Assembly: GCA_039812765.1 (NCBI GenBank)
Contig: JBDIBF010000023.1
Location: 1-39,590 of the forward strand
Reading direction: 5' to 3'
Source of the DNA: JADJVL01 sp039812765
Lineage (GTDB): Bacteria; Acidobacteriota; Holophagae; Holophagales; Holophagaceae
Length of the DNA stretch: 39,590 bases
This document shows positions 1 to 7,874 of the stretch, piece by piece. A program made the position numbers and the translations under genes. Within the stretch, counting starts at the first letter, position 1. Each line of letters opens with the position of its first letter. A model generated the notes under the pieces. It made no database searches. It saw only the letters and a program-made list of their open reading frames with translations, and was not told the origin of the DNA.

Positions 1-815
1 CCCGGGCCCGCCACCGCGCCGTCCACGGCCTCCAGGGCCAGGGCCAGGGCCGTCTCCTCGGCTTCCGTCGCGCAGGGCACGCCCGCGAGGACGGCCGCCG
101 GAGCCACCGCGGGGTCCCGGCGGAGGTAGAGCCCGCCCCGGGCGGGGGGGGCGGAGGGAGCGGGGGAGGACGCCCTTTCGGCCTTCCAGGCCCCCAAGGC
201 GACCGTGAGCTGCTGGCGAAGGTTCTCGGGGTCCACCGGGCCCGTCACGAACAGGCGCGCCTTCTCGGGGATCCAGTGGGCATGGTGCCAGGCCTTCAGC
301 TCCGCCATCCCGGCCTTGCGCCACGGCGCCGATCCCTCCCCGCCGAGCAGCGCCGAGAAGGCGAGGGCCTGGGGATCCTGGTCGGCCTCCCGCCTGCCGC
401 GGGCGAAGGAAGCCCGCAGGTCCGGGTAGATCGGAGAGCCCAGCAGGGAGCCCAGGATGTTGAGGAAGGGGCCGAGGTCCCGGCTGAAGACGCGCATCCT
501 GATCAGGGCCGCGTCGGGGAGGGCCTCGGCCTCGAGGCTGGCGCCCAGGCCCTCCACCTGCTCGTCCACGTCGCGATAGCCGTAGAGACCGCCGCCGCCG
601 AGGCGCAGGGCCAGGGGCGCGAGGAAGCCCAGGCCGTTCCGGGAGGCGTCCGAGGGGACGGCCAGCACGGCGGTGACGGCGCGGGCCCCGGGATCCGGCC
701 GCACCGAGACCCGCAGGCCGTTGGGAAGGGTGGACTCGATGCTTCGGGGCTGCGTGGCGCCCGGCAGGGCGGCCAGGGCGAGGAGCGCGAGGAGGCTGCG
801 GCGGAAAGGGATCAC
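1..815 (-). CDS. M16-peptidase-like protein, second of pair (partial, C-terminus outside window)
   Basis: The reading frame starts with GTG at 815-813, which overlaps the TGA of the upstream gene as GTGA, so translation is probably coupled. It runs off the left edge. The first ~20 residues are a signal peptide (positively charged start, Leu/Ala core, ending near PGATQP), so the product should be exported. The segment after it (STLPNGLRVSV...) has the look of the first M16 strand, and a later stretch (KAWHHAHWIPEKARLFVTG) fits the M16 region in which a central strand follows the 'P.N' motif. The zinc-binding HXXEH expected about 35-40 residues after the NGL motif is absent: the sequence there reads GLGFLAPLALRLGG. 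This suggests a non-catalytic M16 subunit. The family call rests on fold-level similarity to the upstream gene and is moderate. Confidence 0.7.
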   Translation of the reverse strand, partial: MIPFRRSLLALLALAALPGATQPRSIESTLPNGLRVSVRPDPGARAVTAVLAVPSDASRNGLGFLAPLALRLGGGGLYGYRDVDEQVEGLGASLEAEALPDAALIRMRVFSRDLGPFLNILGSLLGSPIYPDLRASFARGRREADQDPQALAFSALLGGEGSAPWRKAGMAELKAWHHAHWIPEKARLFVTGPVDPENLRQQLTVALGAWKAERASSPAPSAPPARGGLYLRRDPAVAPAAVLAGVPCATEAEETALALALEAVDGAVAGP

Positions 816-2461
816 TTGGGCTTCTCCTGGGCACGGCCCGCGAGCTGCTGCTTCAGCGTCTCGCGCACCTTCCGCTTCTGGTCCACGGGCAGGGCGAGGA
901 TCTGCCCGAGCTGCGAGCGCACGTCGTCGCCGAGCCGCAGGTCGTCGCCCGGGTACCTCGGGCGGAGGAACTCCGTGAGCAGCTCGGCGATGTCACCGTC
1001 CAGGGTGTCGTCGCCGAGGGCCGCCTTCTTCGGGGTGAGGCCGATGGCCTGCACGCCGCGGCGCTCCCCCAGGTGCAGGGTCACCGCGTGGCGGACCGAC
1101 TCCGGCGTCACGGCCGCCAGGCGGTCGAGGGAGAGGAGGTAGCTGGCTTCGTCCCCGGTGAGGGCCCAGGCCCGGGCCAGGGCGGTGGCCAGCCGGGCCG
1201 GATCGTCGAGGTCCCGGGCCCGCTCCCCACGGGCCCGCGCCACCACGCGCGCCACCTGGTCGGGGCTGGGAGGCTGGGTGCGGAGGCGCTCGATCTCGCC
1301 GCCGATGACCTGGGCGAGGTCCCCGGGGCTGCGTTCGCCGCTCGCCTCGGCCCAGACGAGGAAGAGGTCCCCGTCAGGGCGTCCCGAGCCCGCAAGTTCG
1401 ACGCCGACGCGTCGGCCCTGGCCCGCGCCCTCCAGGAGGCGCGTCGTGAGGCGTGCGCTCCGCCCGCCCGCCAGGAGTCCCGCCGCCACCTCCAGGGCCG
1501 CGTGGTCGGGATGGCCCGCCCCTGGCACCTTCCAGGCCACCATGTAGGCGGCGTGGTCGTCCATGTCGAGGAAGGCCCGGCGGTCCGCCGGTCCGAGGGG
1601 CTCGCGGTGGGCGACGGGCTCGAAGGGATCCCCCGCCGCCAGGGCGCCGAAGGAGGCCGCCAGCACCGGTTCCACGTCCTCCCAGCCTAGATCGCCCACG
1701 AGGACCAGCGCGAGGTTCGCCGGCGCGAAGGCGCGGGCGGCGAAGGCGCGGACGTCGGCTCGGCGGAGGCGGCCCCGCTCGGACGGCCAGCCTTCGCCCG
1801 GGCGGCCGGCGGCGGCCGCGGGGTAGGCCTCCTGGCGCAGGATGTCCTCCAGCCGCGCGAGGTCTGCCGGGGCCGGTGCCGTGGCCAGGGCTTCGCGGTG
1901 GTGGTAGAAGCCGGGCAGCTCCACGGACCGCAGGCCCTGGGCCAGAGTCTTGCACCAGGCCTTCCACCCGTCCCCGGGCCTGTCGGACCCCCAGACCGTG
2001 GTGACCGGGCCGCACTCGAGCACGCCGTCGGCGGCCGGGGCCGCGGGCGCGGGATGTCGGAGGAGGGCTTCGCGGAAGGCCTTCGCCAACTGCGCCTCCC
2101 GAGCGGGATCCGAAGAGGGCCGCGCCAGGGCGTAGGCCGCCCGCGCGGCCTCCAGCTCCTGGAACCTCCGCTGGGCGAGCACCGCGTCCCAGGCCTGGTC
2201 CAGATCCTCCTGCGGGCCCTCCGGCGCCGGCGCCGCCAGGGCATGGGCCGCCAGCCGCGCCGACCCCGACGCACCGGGCGGATCGTCCGCGCCGCCCACC
2301 CGCGCGGCGAGGCGGGCCGAGACGCCGGGTCCCGGCCGGCGCGCGAGGACCACGGTCATCCCGTTCGGAAGCTGGCGGCGCTGGAAGGGGACGGCGAGAT
2401 CCGGCGCCTGGGCCCCCGCGGCGACGGGGAGCAGCAGCAGGAGGATGCGGAGCAGCTTCAC
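812..2461 (-). CDS. Exported M16 (pitrilysin/insulinase-like) family protein, probably inactive
   Basis: 549 residues starting with a clear signal peptide (MKLLRILLLLLPVAAGAQA). The mature start RRQLPNGMTVVLARRPG is the typical first strand of M16 peptidases, and the NLALVLVGDL segment near residue 250 matches the end of the first M16 domain. A second domain follows (about 275-450), then an acidic/basic C-terminal tail (about 480-549). The HXXEH zinc motif is not present; the equivalent place reads GSARLAAHALAAPA. M16 proteins often act as pairs of one active and one inactive subunit, but here the partner encoded just downstream also lacks the motif. ATG at 2461-2459 is chosen because it gives a complete signal peptide. 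The partner gene overlaps by 4 bases. Confidence 0.82.
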   Translation of the reverse strand: MKLLRILLLLLPVAAGAQAPDLAVPFQRRQLPNGMTVVLARRPGPGVSARLAARVGGADDPPGASGSARLAAHALAAPAPEGPQEDLDQAWDAVLAQRRFQELEAARAAYALARPSSDPAREAQLAKAFREALLRHPAPAAPAADGVLECGPVTTVWGSDRPGDGWKAWCKTLAQGLRSVELPGFYHHREALATAPAPADLARLEDILRQEAYPAAAAGRPGEGWPSERGRLRRADVRAFAARAFAPANLALVLVGDLGWEDVEPVLAASFGALAAGDPFEPVAHREPLGPADRRAFLDMDDHAAYMVAWKVPGAGHPDHAALEVAAGLLAGGRSARLTTRLLEGAGQGRRVGVELAGSGRPDGDLFLVWAEASGERSPGDLAQVIGGEIERLRTQPPSPDQVARVVARARGERARDLDDPARLATALARAWALTGDEASYLLSLDRLAAVTPESVRHAVTLHLGERRGVQAIGLTPKKAALGDDTLDGDIAELLTEFLRPRYPGDDLRLGDDVRSQLGQILALPVDQKRKVRETLKQQLAGRAQEKPK

Positions 2462-2633
2462 GGGTACACCCTGGGGAAGACCTAATCTTTCCTTGTCTCA
2501 CGGCGGCAGGGGCCGGGCAAGGCGGGACCCGCCAGCGAGACGGCCCGCAACCATGCGTGCCCGGGGCCGCGCCAGGGTTCCCGCGCTGGGCTACACTTCC
2601 CCCTATCCACGCGTCGCAGGGAACGGGGCCGCC

Positions 2634-3581
2634 ATGTTCGGTGAGATGAAGGTCTTTTCGGGGACGAGCCACCTGGCGCTCGCGCAGGGCATCGCCGCGC
2701 ACATCGGCATGCCGCTGGGGAAGGTGAAGTTCACGCGCTTCAGCAACGAGAACATCAAGGTCAAGATCGACGAGAACGTGCGCGAGAGCGACGTGTTCGT
2801 CATCCAGACGAGCTGCCCGCCCGTGAGCGACAACCTCATGGAGCTGCTCATCCTCATCGACGCGCTGAAGTTCTCGAGCGCGGCGCGCATCACGGCGGTG
2901 CTGCCCTACTTCCCCTACGCGCGCTCGGACAAGAAGGACGAGGCGCGAATCTCCATCACCGCGCGCCTGGTGGCGGACCTCCTCCAGACCGCGGGCGCGG
3001 ACCGCGTCCTGACCATGACCCTCCACGCGCCGCAGATCATGGGCTTCTTCCACACACCCGCGGACCAGCTCTTCGCCACGCCGATCCTGGCCCAGCACTT
3101 CATGCGCACGGACATCACCAACAGCGTGGTCGTCGCCACCGACGCGGGGGCCGCGAAGTTCGCGGGCCACTTCGCCAAGCGGCTGAAGCTGCCCCTGGCG
3201 CTCATCGACAAGCGCCGTTCCGACGACAGCGAGAAGGCCGAGAGCGTGGCCCTGATCGGGGACGTGGACGGGCGGGACGCGATCATCTACGACGACGAGA
3301 TCGCCACCGGAGGCTCCATCGCGGAGGCCTCCAAGATGCTGCGGCGGTTCGGGGCGAGGAAGGTGCGGGTCGGCGTCACCCATCCGGTCTTCAGCGGGCC
3401 CGCGGTGGACCGACTGAACGAGGCCGAGCTGGACGAGCTCGTGGTGACCGACACCATCCCGGTGCCTGCGGAGAAGGCCGCGGCCATCCGGAACCTGAAG
3501 GTGCTCAGCACGGCGGCCATGCTCGGTGACGCCATCCTCCGCATCCACGGCGGCCGCAGCATCAGCGAGATGATGGATTGA
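2634..3581 (+). CDS. prs: Ribose-phosphate pyrophosphokinase (PRPP synthase)
   Basis: Makes 5-phosphoribosyl-1-pyrophosphate from ribose 5-phosphate and ATP in the cytoplasm, feeding purine, pyrimidine, His, Trp and NAD synthesis. The 315-residue length is normal for the family. Visible motifs: FSNENIKVKI near 36-45, PYFPYARSDKKD at 91-102, HAPQIMGFF at 131-139, the flexible-loop DKRR at 192-195, and the PRPP-binding loop YDDEIATGG at 219-227. The usual DLHA is TLHA here and the usual DVGG is DAGAAK, so it belongs to a divergent branch. The start is ATG 2634, with AGGGA about 11 bases upstream; ATG 2646 (MKVF) is possible. The next gene starts within the stop codon. The 172 bases upstream hold no gene and probably contain the promoter. 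Confidence 0.95.
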   Translation: MFGEMKVFSGTSHLALAQGIAAHIGMPLGKVKFTRFSNENIKVKIDENVRESDVFVIQTSCPPVSDNLMELLILIDALKFSSAARITAVLPYFPYARSDKKDEARISITARLVADLLQTAGADRVLTMTLHAPQIMGFFHTPADQLFATPILAQHFMRTDITNSVVVATDAGAAKFAGHFAKRLKLPLALIDKRRSDDSEKAESVALIGDVDGRDAIIYDDEIATGGSIAEASKMLRRFGARKVRVGVTHPVFSGPAVDRLNEAELDELVVTDTIPVPAEKAAAIRNLKVLSTAAMLGDAILRIHGGRSISEMMD

Positions 3582-4756
3582 GCTTGCGCGCCCTCGAGGA
3601 ACGGATCGCGCGCTCGGGGACGCTGCCGGACCTGGGGCTGGGACCCGCGGCGCAGGCCCGTTGCGAGGGGATCTTCGCGGCCCCCTTCATCACCCTCCAC
3701 GCCGCGTGCGAGCTTTATGCCGCGAGGGTGGCCCACGACCTGGCCGGCGACCTGGGCTGGCACGCTCGGCTCCGGCGCGGGGCCACCCTCGAGGATTGCC
3801 TGGAGGGGCTCCACCCCCAGTCCCGTGGCCCCGGGGCCTGGATGCTGGAGTTCATGGCGGACGAGGGCGTCCTGCGCCGTGAGGGGACGCGCTTCCGCCT
3901 GGAAGGCGAGCCCGGCTTCACGGCCGCGGAACTCCGGGGCGCCGCCGAGGCCGCCGCCCCGGGCCACGGCGTGAACTTCGACCTCCTGGACACCATCCGC
4001 CGCCAGTCGCCCCCCTTCTTCCTTGAAGGCAGGCCGGGCGAGGGCCTGCTCTTCGACCTCGCCACCCTTCCCCTCTGGCTCGCCTACTTCAGCAACGCGA
4101 ACCCCGAGTATTTCCCCAACAACGCCTTCGCCGCAGTGGCCCTCGCGGACGGCCTGCCTCGAGGCGCCCGGATCCTGGAGCTCGGAGCCGGGGCCGGCAG
4201 CTTCGCCGAGCACGTCGCCGCCGAGGGCGCGCGCGAAGGCTGGCTGGACCGAATCGCCGAGTACCGCTTCACCGACATCACGCCCACGTTCCTGCGCCGG
4301 GCCCAGCGGGAGCTGCACGGCCGCGCGCCCGGGCTGCCGCTGGCCTTCCAGCCCCTCGACCTGAACCGGGACCTCGGGGCGCAGGGCCTGTCCCCCGGCT
4401 CCTTCGACGCGATCGTGGGCATCAACGTGGTGCACGTGGCCACGGACCTCCTCGGCGTCCTCGGCAGCCTCCGCGCCCTGCTGGTCCCCGGCGGGCGGCT
4501 CGTCCTCGGGGAATGCCTGAAGCCCGACCTCGCCAAGCCGATCTACCTCGAGTTCTTCTTCAAGTTCGTGAAGAGCTTCAACGACGTGGCCCTGGATCCG
4601 GACTTCCGCCCGGCCGCGGGCTTCCTGACCCCCGAGGCCTGGGAACGGGCCCTCTTCCGCGCGGGCTTCGCCTCCGTGCGGCGCTATCCGGACACTCGCG
4701 CCCTGATGGCGGCCTTTCCCACCTTCTACGTGGGCGCCCTCAGCGCCGGGGCCTGA
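3578..4756 (+). CDS. Class I SAM-dependent methyltransferase
   Basis: 392 residues. The start is TTG 3578-3580, whose bases overlap the prs TGA (TTGA), so translation is probably coupled to prs; no ATG fits near the start. The N-terminal ~190 residues are mostly helical with a possible winged-helix segment, as in O-methyltransferases that carry an N-terminal dimerisation region. The C-terminal half is a Rossmann methyltransferase: the SAM-binding motif I is ILELGAGAGSF at 199-209, then an acidic YRFTDITP strand, and FDAIVGINVVHVATD as motif IV, with a later GGRLVLGE strand. The substrate cannot be told from the sequence. The gene downstream overlaps by one base and is a fragment of an adenylate-forming enzyme, so a role on an acyl or thioester-linked intermediate is conceivable but is inference. 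Confidence 0.85.
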   Translation: MSLRALEERIARSGTLPDLGLGPAAQARCEGIFAAPFITLHAACELYAARVAHDLAGDLGWHARLRRGATLEDCLEGLHPQSRGPGAWMLEFMADEGVLRREGTRFRLEGEPGFTAAELRGAAEAAAPGHGVNFDLLDTIRRQSPPFFLEGRPGEGLLFDLATLPLWLAYFSNANPEYFPNNAFAAVALADGLPRGARILELGAGAGSFAEHVAAEGAREGWLDRIAEYRFTDITPTFLRRAQRELHGRAPGLPLAFQPLDLNRDLGAQGLSPGSFDAIVGINVVHVATDLLGVLGSLRALLVPGGRLVLGECLKPDLAKPIYLEFFFKFVKSFNDVALDPDFRPAAGFLTPEAWERALFRAGFASVRRYPDTRALMAAFPTFYVGALSAGA

Positions 4757-5358
4757 TGGCCACCACCCTCCGCCAGCTCCTCGTCCAGCGCGCGGCCCGG
4801 CTTCACGGGCGTCCAGCCCTCACCTGCCCCGCCTGGGGCACCCTGAGCCATGCCCAATTCCGGAATCGCGTGGAGGGCGTGGCCCTCGGCCTCATGGCGC
4901 GGCCGCTCCCGCCGGGCACGGCGGTGCGGTGGGTCGGGTCCGGGCCCTGGGCCTGGGCCGCGGAAGTCGCGGCGGCCTGCTGCGGCCTCGCCTGGGAGGC
5001 CTCCGGCCTCGCCCTGGACCCGGAGGCCGCCGCCGGCCGGGGCTTCAACAACGAGGAGGGGCGAGGGCCCTACCACGACCGGGGGGAGGCGCTTTCCCCG
5101 GAGGTCCCCTTCCACCGGGGCCTTTCCCAGGGGTACGTGCTGGGCCGGCTCGCGCGCCTCAACGCCCGGCTGGGCTGGGACCACGAGACCGCGGTGGGGG
5201 TGCCCGAGGCGGCGGCCTCCACCCCCGAAGGCCGTGCGGCCCTCTGGAGCGCCCTCTACGCGGGGGCCCACACGACCCTCGCCGAGACCGGAGCGGGCCG
5301 GGGCGGCGGCCCGGAACCCTTCGACCCTTCCGCTTTCCAGGGCTTCTGGGAGCCCTGA
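4756..5358 (+). CDS. Small protein resembling a truncated AMP-binding (ANL) enzyme
   Basis: 200 residues, ATG at 4756-4758 overlapping the methyltransferase TGA by one base (TGATG). Residues 3-50 (TLRQLLVQRAARLHGRPAL... LSHAQFRNRVEGVALGLM) look like the opening of acyl-CoA synthetases and NRPS adenylation domains. Residues 118-180 (RGLSQGYVLGRLARLNARLG ... LWSALYAGAHTTLAE) look like the helix and strand that follow the ATP loop in the same family. The catalytic Ser/Thr/Gly-rich ATP loop and everything after the first subdomain are missing, and the intact enzymes are about 500 residues or longer. It is therefore either a decayed gene or a domain reused for binding. The reading frame is open, codon use is like its neighbours, and it ends cleanly 5 bases before the convergent gene. 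Function is unknown. Confidence 0.6.
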   Translation: MATTLRQLLVQRAARLHGRPALTCPAWGTLSHAQFRNRVEGVALGLMARPLPPGTAVRWVGSGPWAWAAEVAAACCGLAWEASGLALDPEAAAGRGFNNEEGRGPYHDRGEALSPEVPFHRGLSQGYVLGRLARLNARLGWDHETAVGVPEAAASTPEGRAALWSALYAGAHTTLAETGAGRGGGPEPFDPSAFQGFWEP

Positions 5359-5363
5359 ACCGC

Positions 5364-6317
5364 TCAGCCCCTCGGAAGGTCGGTGGCGACCCGGTTCCTG
5401 CCCTCGGTCTTGGCCCGGTACAGGGCCGCGTCGGCCCGCGCGAGCAGCGAGCCCGCGTCGGGATCCTCCTCGTGGACCTGCGCGACGCCGAGGCTGCAGG
5501 AAACGAGGATGGGCGCGCTGACGGGGATACGCACGGGCTCGGAGCAGAGGGCGAGGCGGAGGTTTTCCGCAACGGTGGCGGCCTCGCCGGCCTGGGTCTC
5601 GGGCAGCACCACGAGGAACTCCTCCCCGCCGATGCGGCCCACCTGGTCGCTGCCCCTCAGGCGGCCCATCACCAGGCCTCCGAAGACCTGGAGGACGCTG
5701 TCCCCCGCGGCATGGCCGTAGGTGTCGTTCACGCGCTTGAAGTGGTCGAGGTCACAGAGCAGTACCGAGAGGGGACGCCCGTGCCGCCGGGCGAGGTCGA
5801 AGTGCTTCTCCAGGTACGTTAGGACGGTGGCGCGGTTGCTCACGCCGGTGAGGGCGTCCACGGTGGTCTGGGCGAGCACCGCCTGGTGGTAGTGCCGCTC
5901 CAGCTCGTCGAGGCGCTTGGCCTTGAACGCGTGGGGGCCGACGCGTACCACGTCGCCGTTCTCGAGCTTGAGCGTGGCGTTGGCCTCCACCCGGCGGCCG
6001 TTCACGAAGGTCCCGTTGGTGCTCCCCTTGTCGTGGAGCAGCACCGTCACCGCGCCGTCGTCCTGGACCACGGGCTCGAGCACCGCGTGGCGGCGGCTCA
6101 CCTCGGGCTCGGGCAGGCTGAGGTCGTTGTCGGCGGTGCGCCCGATGCGCAGCCCCCGCTGGGGCAGCGGGATCACTTCGCCGATCGGGTTCCCCACGTA
6201 GCGAATGAGGGCCCATTCGTCGTGAGGGAGGGCGCTCCGGGGTCCCGTCCCGGCTCCCAGCAGGGTGGCGGGATCCCTGGAGATGGTCTCGTCGGACGGT
6301 GGACGGGTGCTGGTCAT
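5364..6317 (-). CDS. FHA domain - diguanylate cyclase (GGDEF)
   Basis: 317 residues. An FHA phosphothreonine-binding domain lies at about 35-135 (LRIGRTADNDL, EVSRRHAVL, STNGTFVNG). A GGDEF domain lies at about 150-310, with LCDLDHFKRVNDTYGHAAGD and the active-site GGEEF at 230-234, so c-di-GMP synthesis from two GTP is expected. The inhibitory site RxxD is intact (RGSD at 221-224, five residues before GGEEF), predicting product feedback. No membrane segment or signal peptide is seen, so it should be cytoplasmic and controlled by binding a phosphorylated partner through FHA. The start chosen is ATG 6317-6315 (MTSTRP); an in-frame earlier ATG at 6359 would add 14 residues. The paralogue at 6401-7324 lies immediately upstream on the same strand. 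Confidence 0.92.
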   Translation of the reverse strand: MTSTRPPSDETISRDPATLLGAGTGPRSALPHDEWALIRYVGNPIGEVIPLPQRGLRIGRTADNDLSLPEPEVSRRHAVLEPVVQDDGAVTVLLHDKGSTNGTFVNGRRVEANATLKLENGDVVRVGPHAFKAKRLDELERHYHQAVLAQTTVDALTGVSNRATVLTYLEKHFDLARRHGRPLSVLLCDLDHFKRVNDTYGHAAGDSVLQVFGGLVMGRLRGSDQVGRIGGEEFLVVLPETQAGEAATVAENLRLALCSEPVRIPVSAPILVSCSLGVAQVHEEDPDAGSLLARADAALYRAKTEGRNRVATDLPRG

Positions 6318-6400
6318 GGGGAGGAGGGACGCCTCCCAGCGTAGCAGCCCGGGCCGCAAGCCGGCCCGGGGACCTGGGCGCCGCGCGGCCCCGGCCGGAC

Positions 6401-7324
6401 CTAGGCCCGCACGCAGTTCCGGCCGTCCCCCTTGGCCTGGTACAGCGCTTTGTCCGCCCGGCCCAGGAGGTCGCCGGCGCTCTGGTCCGACGCTTCGAGC
6501 ACCGCCACGCCCAGGCTCAGGGTCGCCGCCAGGCCGGCGCCGCCGGGAAGCGCGTGGGTGACGGACTCGGCGGCGGCCCGCACCTGCTCCGCGCGGTCCA
6601 GGGCCTGCTCCAGGCCCGAGCCGGGGAGCACCAGCAGGAACTCCTCCCCGCCGATGCGGCCCGCGACTTCGGTCCCGGAGACGCTCGCCCCGAGGAGGCG
6701 GCCCACGCCCCGCAGGACCTCGTCGCCGGCGGGATGGCCGTGGGTGTCGTTCACCCGCTTGAAGTGGTCCACGTCGAGGGCGACGACGCTCAGCACCTGC
6801 CCCGAGTCGCGGCCGAGGGTGAAGCGCTCCTCGAGGAAGGCGAGGGTGCTGCGACGGTTCGCGAGGCCCGTGAGGGGGTCCCGCATGGACATGTCCTGGA
6901 GGGACTCATGGAAGGCCCGCTCCAGGGGATCGAGGGAGACGATCTTGAACACGTGGCCCCCCAGGCCGATGCGGTCGCCTGGGCCGCAGGCCCGCTTGCC
7001 GCTCAGGCGCACGCCGTTGAGCCGGGTCCCGTTGGTGGAGCCGAGGTCCTCCACGACGAGCTCGCCCGCGCCGCCGGTCGTCACGATCACCTGGGCGTGG
7101 AGGCGGCTGACCTCGCTGTCCACGAGGGGGATGTGGGCATCGGCGGAACGCCCCAGGAGGTTCCGCCCGGGCACGAGGTTGTAGACCCGTCCGAGGGCGG
7201 AGCCCTGGTAGGCCACGAGGGCGTAGGTCGGGGCGGGGGGCTCCCCTTCCCCCTCGCCGCGGGGCACCGAGAGCGTCGGATCGTCGAGCCAGCCCTGGGT
7301 GAGGGGCACCGCGACGGTGCGCAT
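6401..7324 (-). CDS. FHA domain - diguanylate cyclase (GGDEF), I-site degenerate
   Basis: 307 residues from ATG 7324, preceded by GAGGAGG with very short spacing; an in-frame upstream TTG is a possible alternative. FHA domain at about 36-130 (NLLGRSADAHIPL, EVSRLHAQV, STNGTRLNG), then GGDEF at about 148-305 with VDHFKRVNDTHGHPAGD and GGEEF at 225-229, so it should make c-di-GMP. The product-inhibition position reads SGTE at 216-219 instead of RxxD, so feedback through the classical I-site is not expected, unlike its neighbour. It shares architecture and many residues with the gene at 5364-6317, indicating tandem duplication. No signal peptide or transmembrane segment is visible. Confidence 0.92.
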   Translation of the reverse strand: MRTVAVPLTQGWLDDPTLSVPRGEGEGEPPAPTYALVAYQGSALGRVYNLVPGRNLLGRSADAHIPLVDSEVSRLHAQVIVTTGGAGELVVEDLGSTNGTRLNGVRLSGKRACGPGDRIGLGGHVFKIVSLDPLERAFHESLQDMSMRDPLTGLANRRSTLAFLEERFTLGRDSGQVLSVVALDVDHFKRVNDTHGHPAGDEVLRGVGRLLGASVSGTEVAGRIGGEEFLLVLPGSGLEQALDRAEQVRAAAESVTHALPGGAGLAATLSLGVAVLEASDQSAGDLLGRADKALYQAKGDGRNCVRA

Positions 7325-7491
7325 GGCCTCCTCAGGGCGCGGCGGCGGCTTGCCGTCGCCGTTCAAGGGAGGCTCCGGGGACGGCGGCCGGGCGCTGGAA
7401 GGACTGGGAGGACGGTCATGGGAGGCGGGGGGAAACCTATAGCGTAGCGCCAGGCCGTTCCCGGGGCATCCGTGCCGCGCCAAGAACACTC

Positions 7492-7519
7492 TTGCGAAGC
7501 CGCGGCCGACTGGTAATCT
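7492..7519 (+). promoter_or_regulatory. Likely sigma70-type promoter for the tRNA pair
   Basis: TTGCGA at 7492-7497 and TAATCT at 7514-7519 are separated by 16 bases and sit just upstream of the tRNA-Gln 5' end at 7532. The match to TTGACA/TATAAT is partial, but the spacing and position are right for a tRNA transcript. This stretch is also less GC-rich than its surroundings. Confidence 0.5.
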
Positions 7520-7531
7520 GAAGAGCGCCAC

Positions 7532-7606
7532 TGGGGAGTGGTCTAATGGTAGGACAACAGATTCTGATTCTGTCAGGTGAGGGTTCGAATCCTTCCTCCC
7601 CAACCA
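7532..7606 (+). tRNA. tRNA-Gln (anticodon CTG)
   Basis: Full cloverleaf: acceptor TGGGGAG pairs with CTCCCCA; D stem GTCT/GGAC; anticodon stem ACAGA/TCTGT with loop TTCTGAT giving anticodon CTG (reads CAG); T loop TTCGAAT. The discriminator is A and the CCA end is encoded (7604-7606). GlnRS is encoded at 25816-27516, so direct charging is expected. Confidence 0.96.
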
Positions 7607-7629
7607 GCAACAAACCCAGCAACAAGCTT

Positions 7630-7704
7630 GGTCCCTTCGTCTAGCGGTTAGGACACCGCCCTCTCACGGCGGCAGCAGGGGTTCGATTCCCCTAGGGACT
7701 ACCA
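7630..7704 (+). tRNA. tRNA-Glu (anticodon CTC)
   Basis: Cloverleaf with anticodon stem CCGCC/GGCGG and loop CTCTCAC, anticodon CTC (reads GAG); T stem AGGGG/CCCCT with loop TTCGATT; encoded CCA at 7702-7704. The acceptor GGTCCCT pairs with AGGGACT, which makes the first pair a G1-U72 wobble instead of the usual G-C. It follows tRNA-Gln by 23 bases and is followed at once by a terminator, so the two are probably co-transcribed. Confidence 0.95.
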
Positions 7705-7705
7705 G

Positions 7706-7736
7706 ACGGCCCGCGACAGCGGGCCGTGTCTTTTTC
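7706..7736 (+). terminator. Rho-independent terminator after the tRNA genes
   Basis: Perfect 9-bp stem ACGGCCCGC (7706-7714) and GCGGGCCGT (7719-7727) with loop GACA, followed by GTCTTTTTC. It starts one base after the tRNA-Glu CCA end. Confidence 0.92.
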
Positions 7737-7874
7737 ACCGGGCTGCGCCCCGCCCCGGGGCCGTGATCTTCCCGGGGCCTTGGTCCGTGCGCTGTCCCCT
7801 GCGGGATCCGCTGCTTCCTGGAAACCCGGACCGGAACCTGGGCATTCTGGAATGTTGCCTTTCATGGAGTCCGG

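Noticed and set aside
1374..3548. 724-residue frame on the - strand
   Set aside because: It runs antisense across prs and out of frame through the M16 gene; the composition (Arg/Gly/Pro-rich) is the shadow of high-GC coding sequence.
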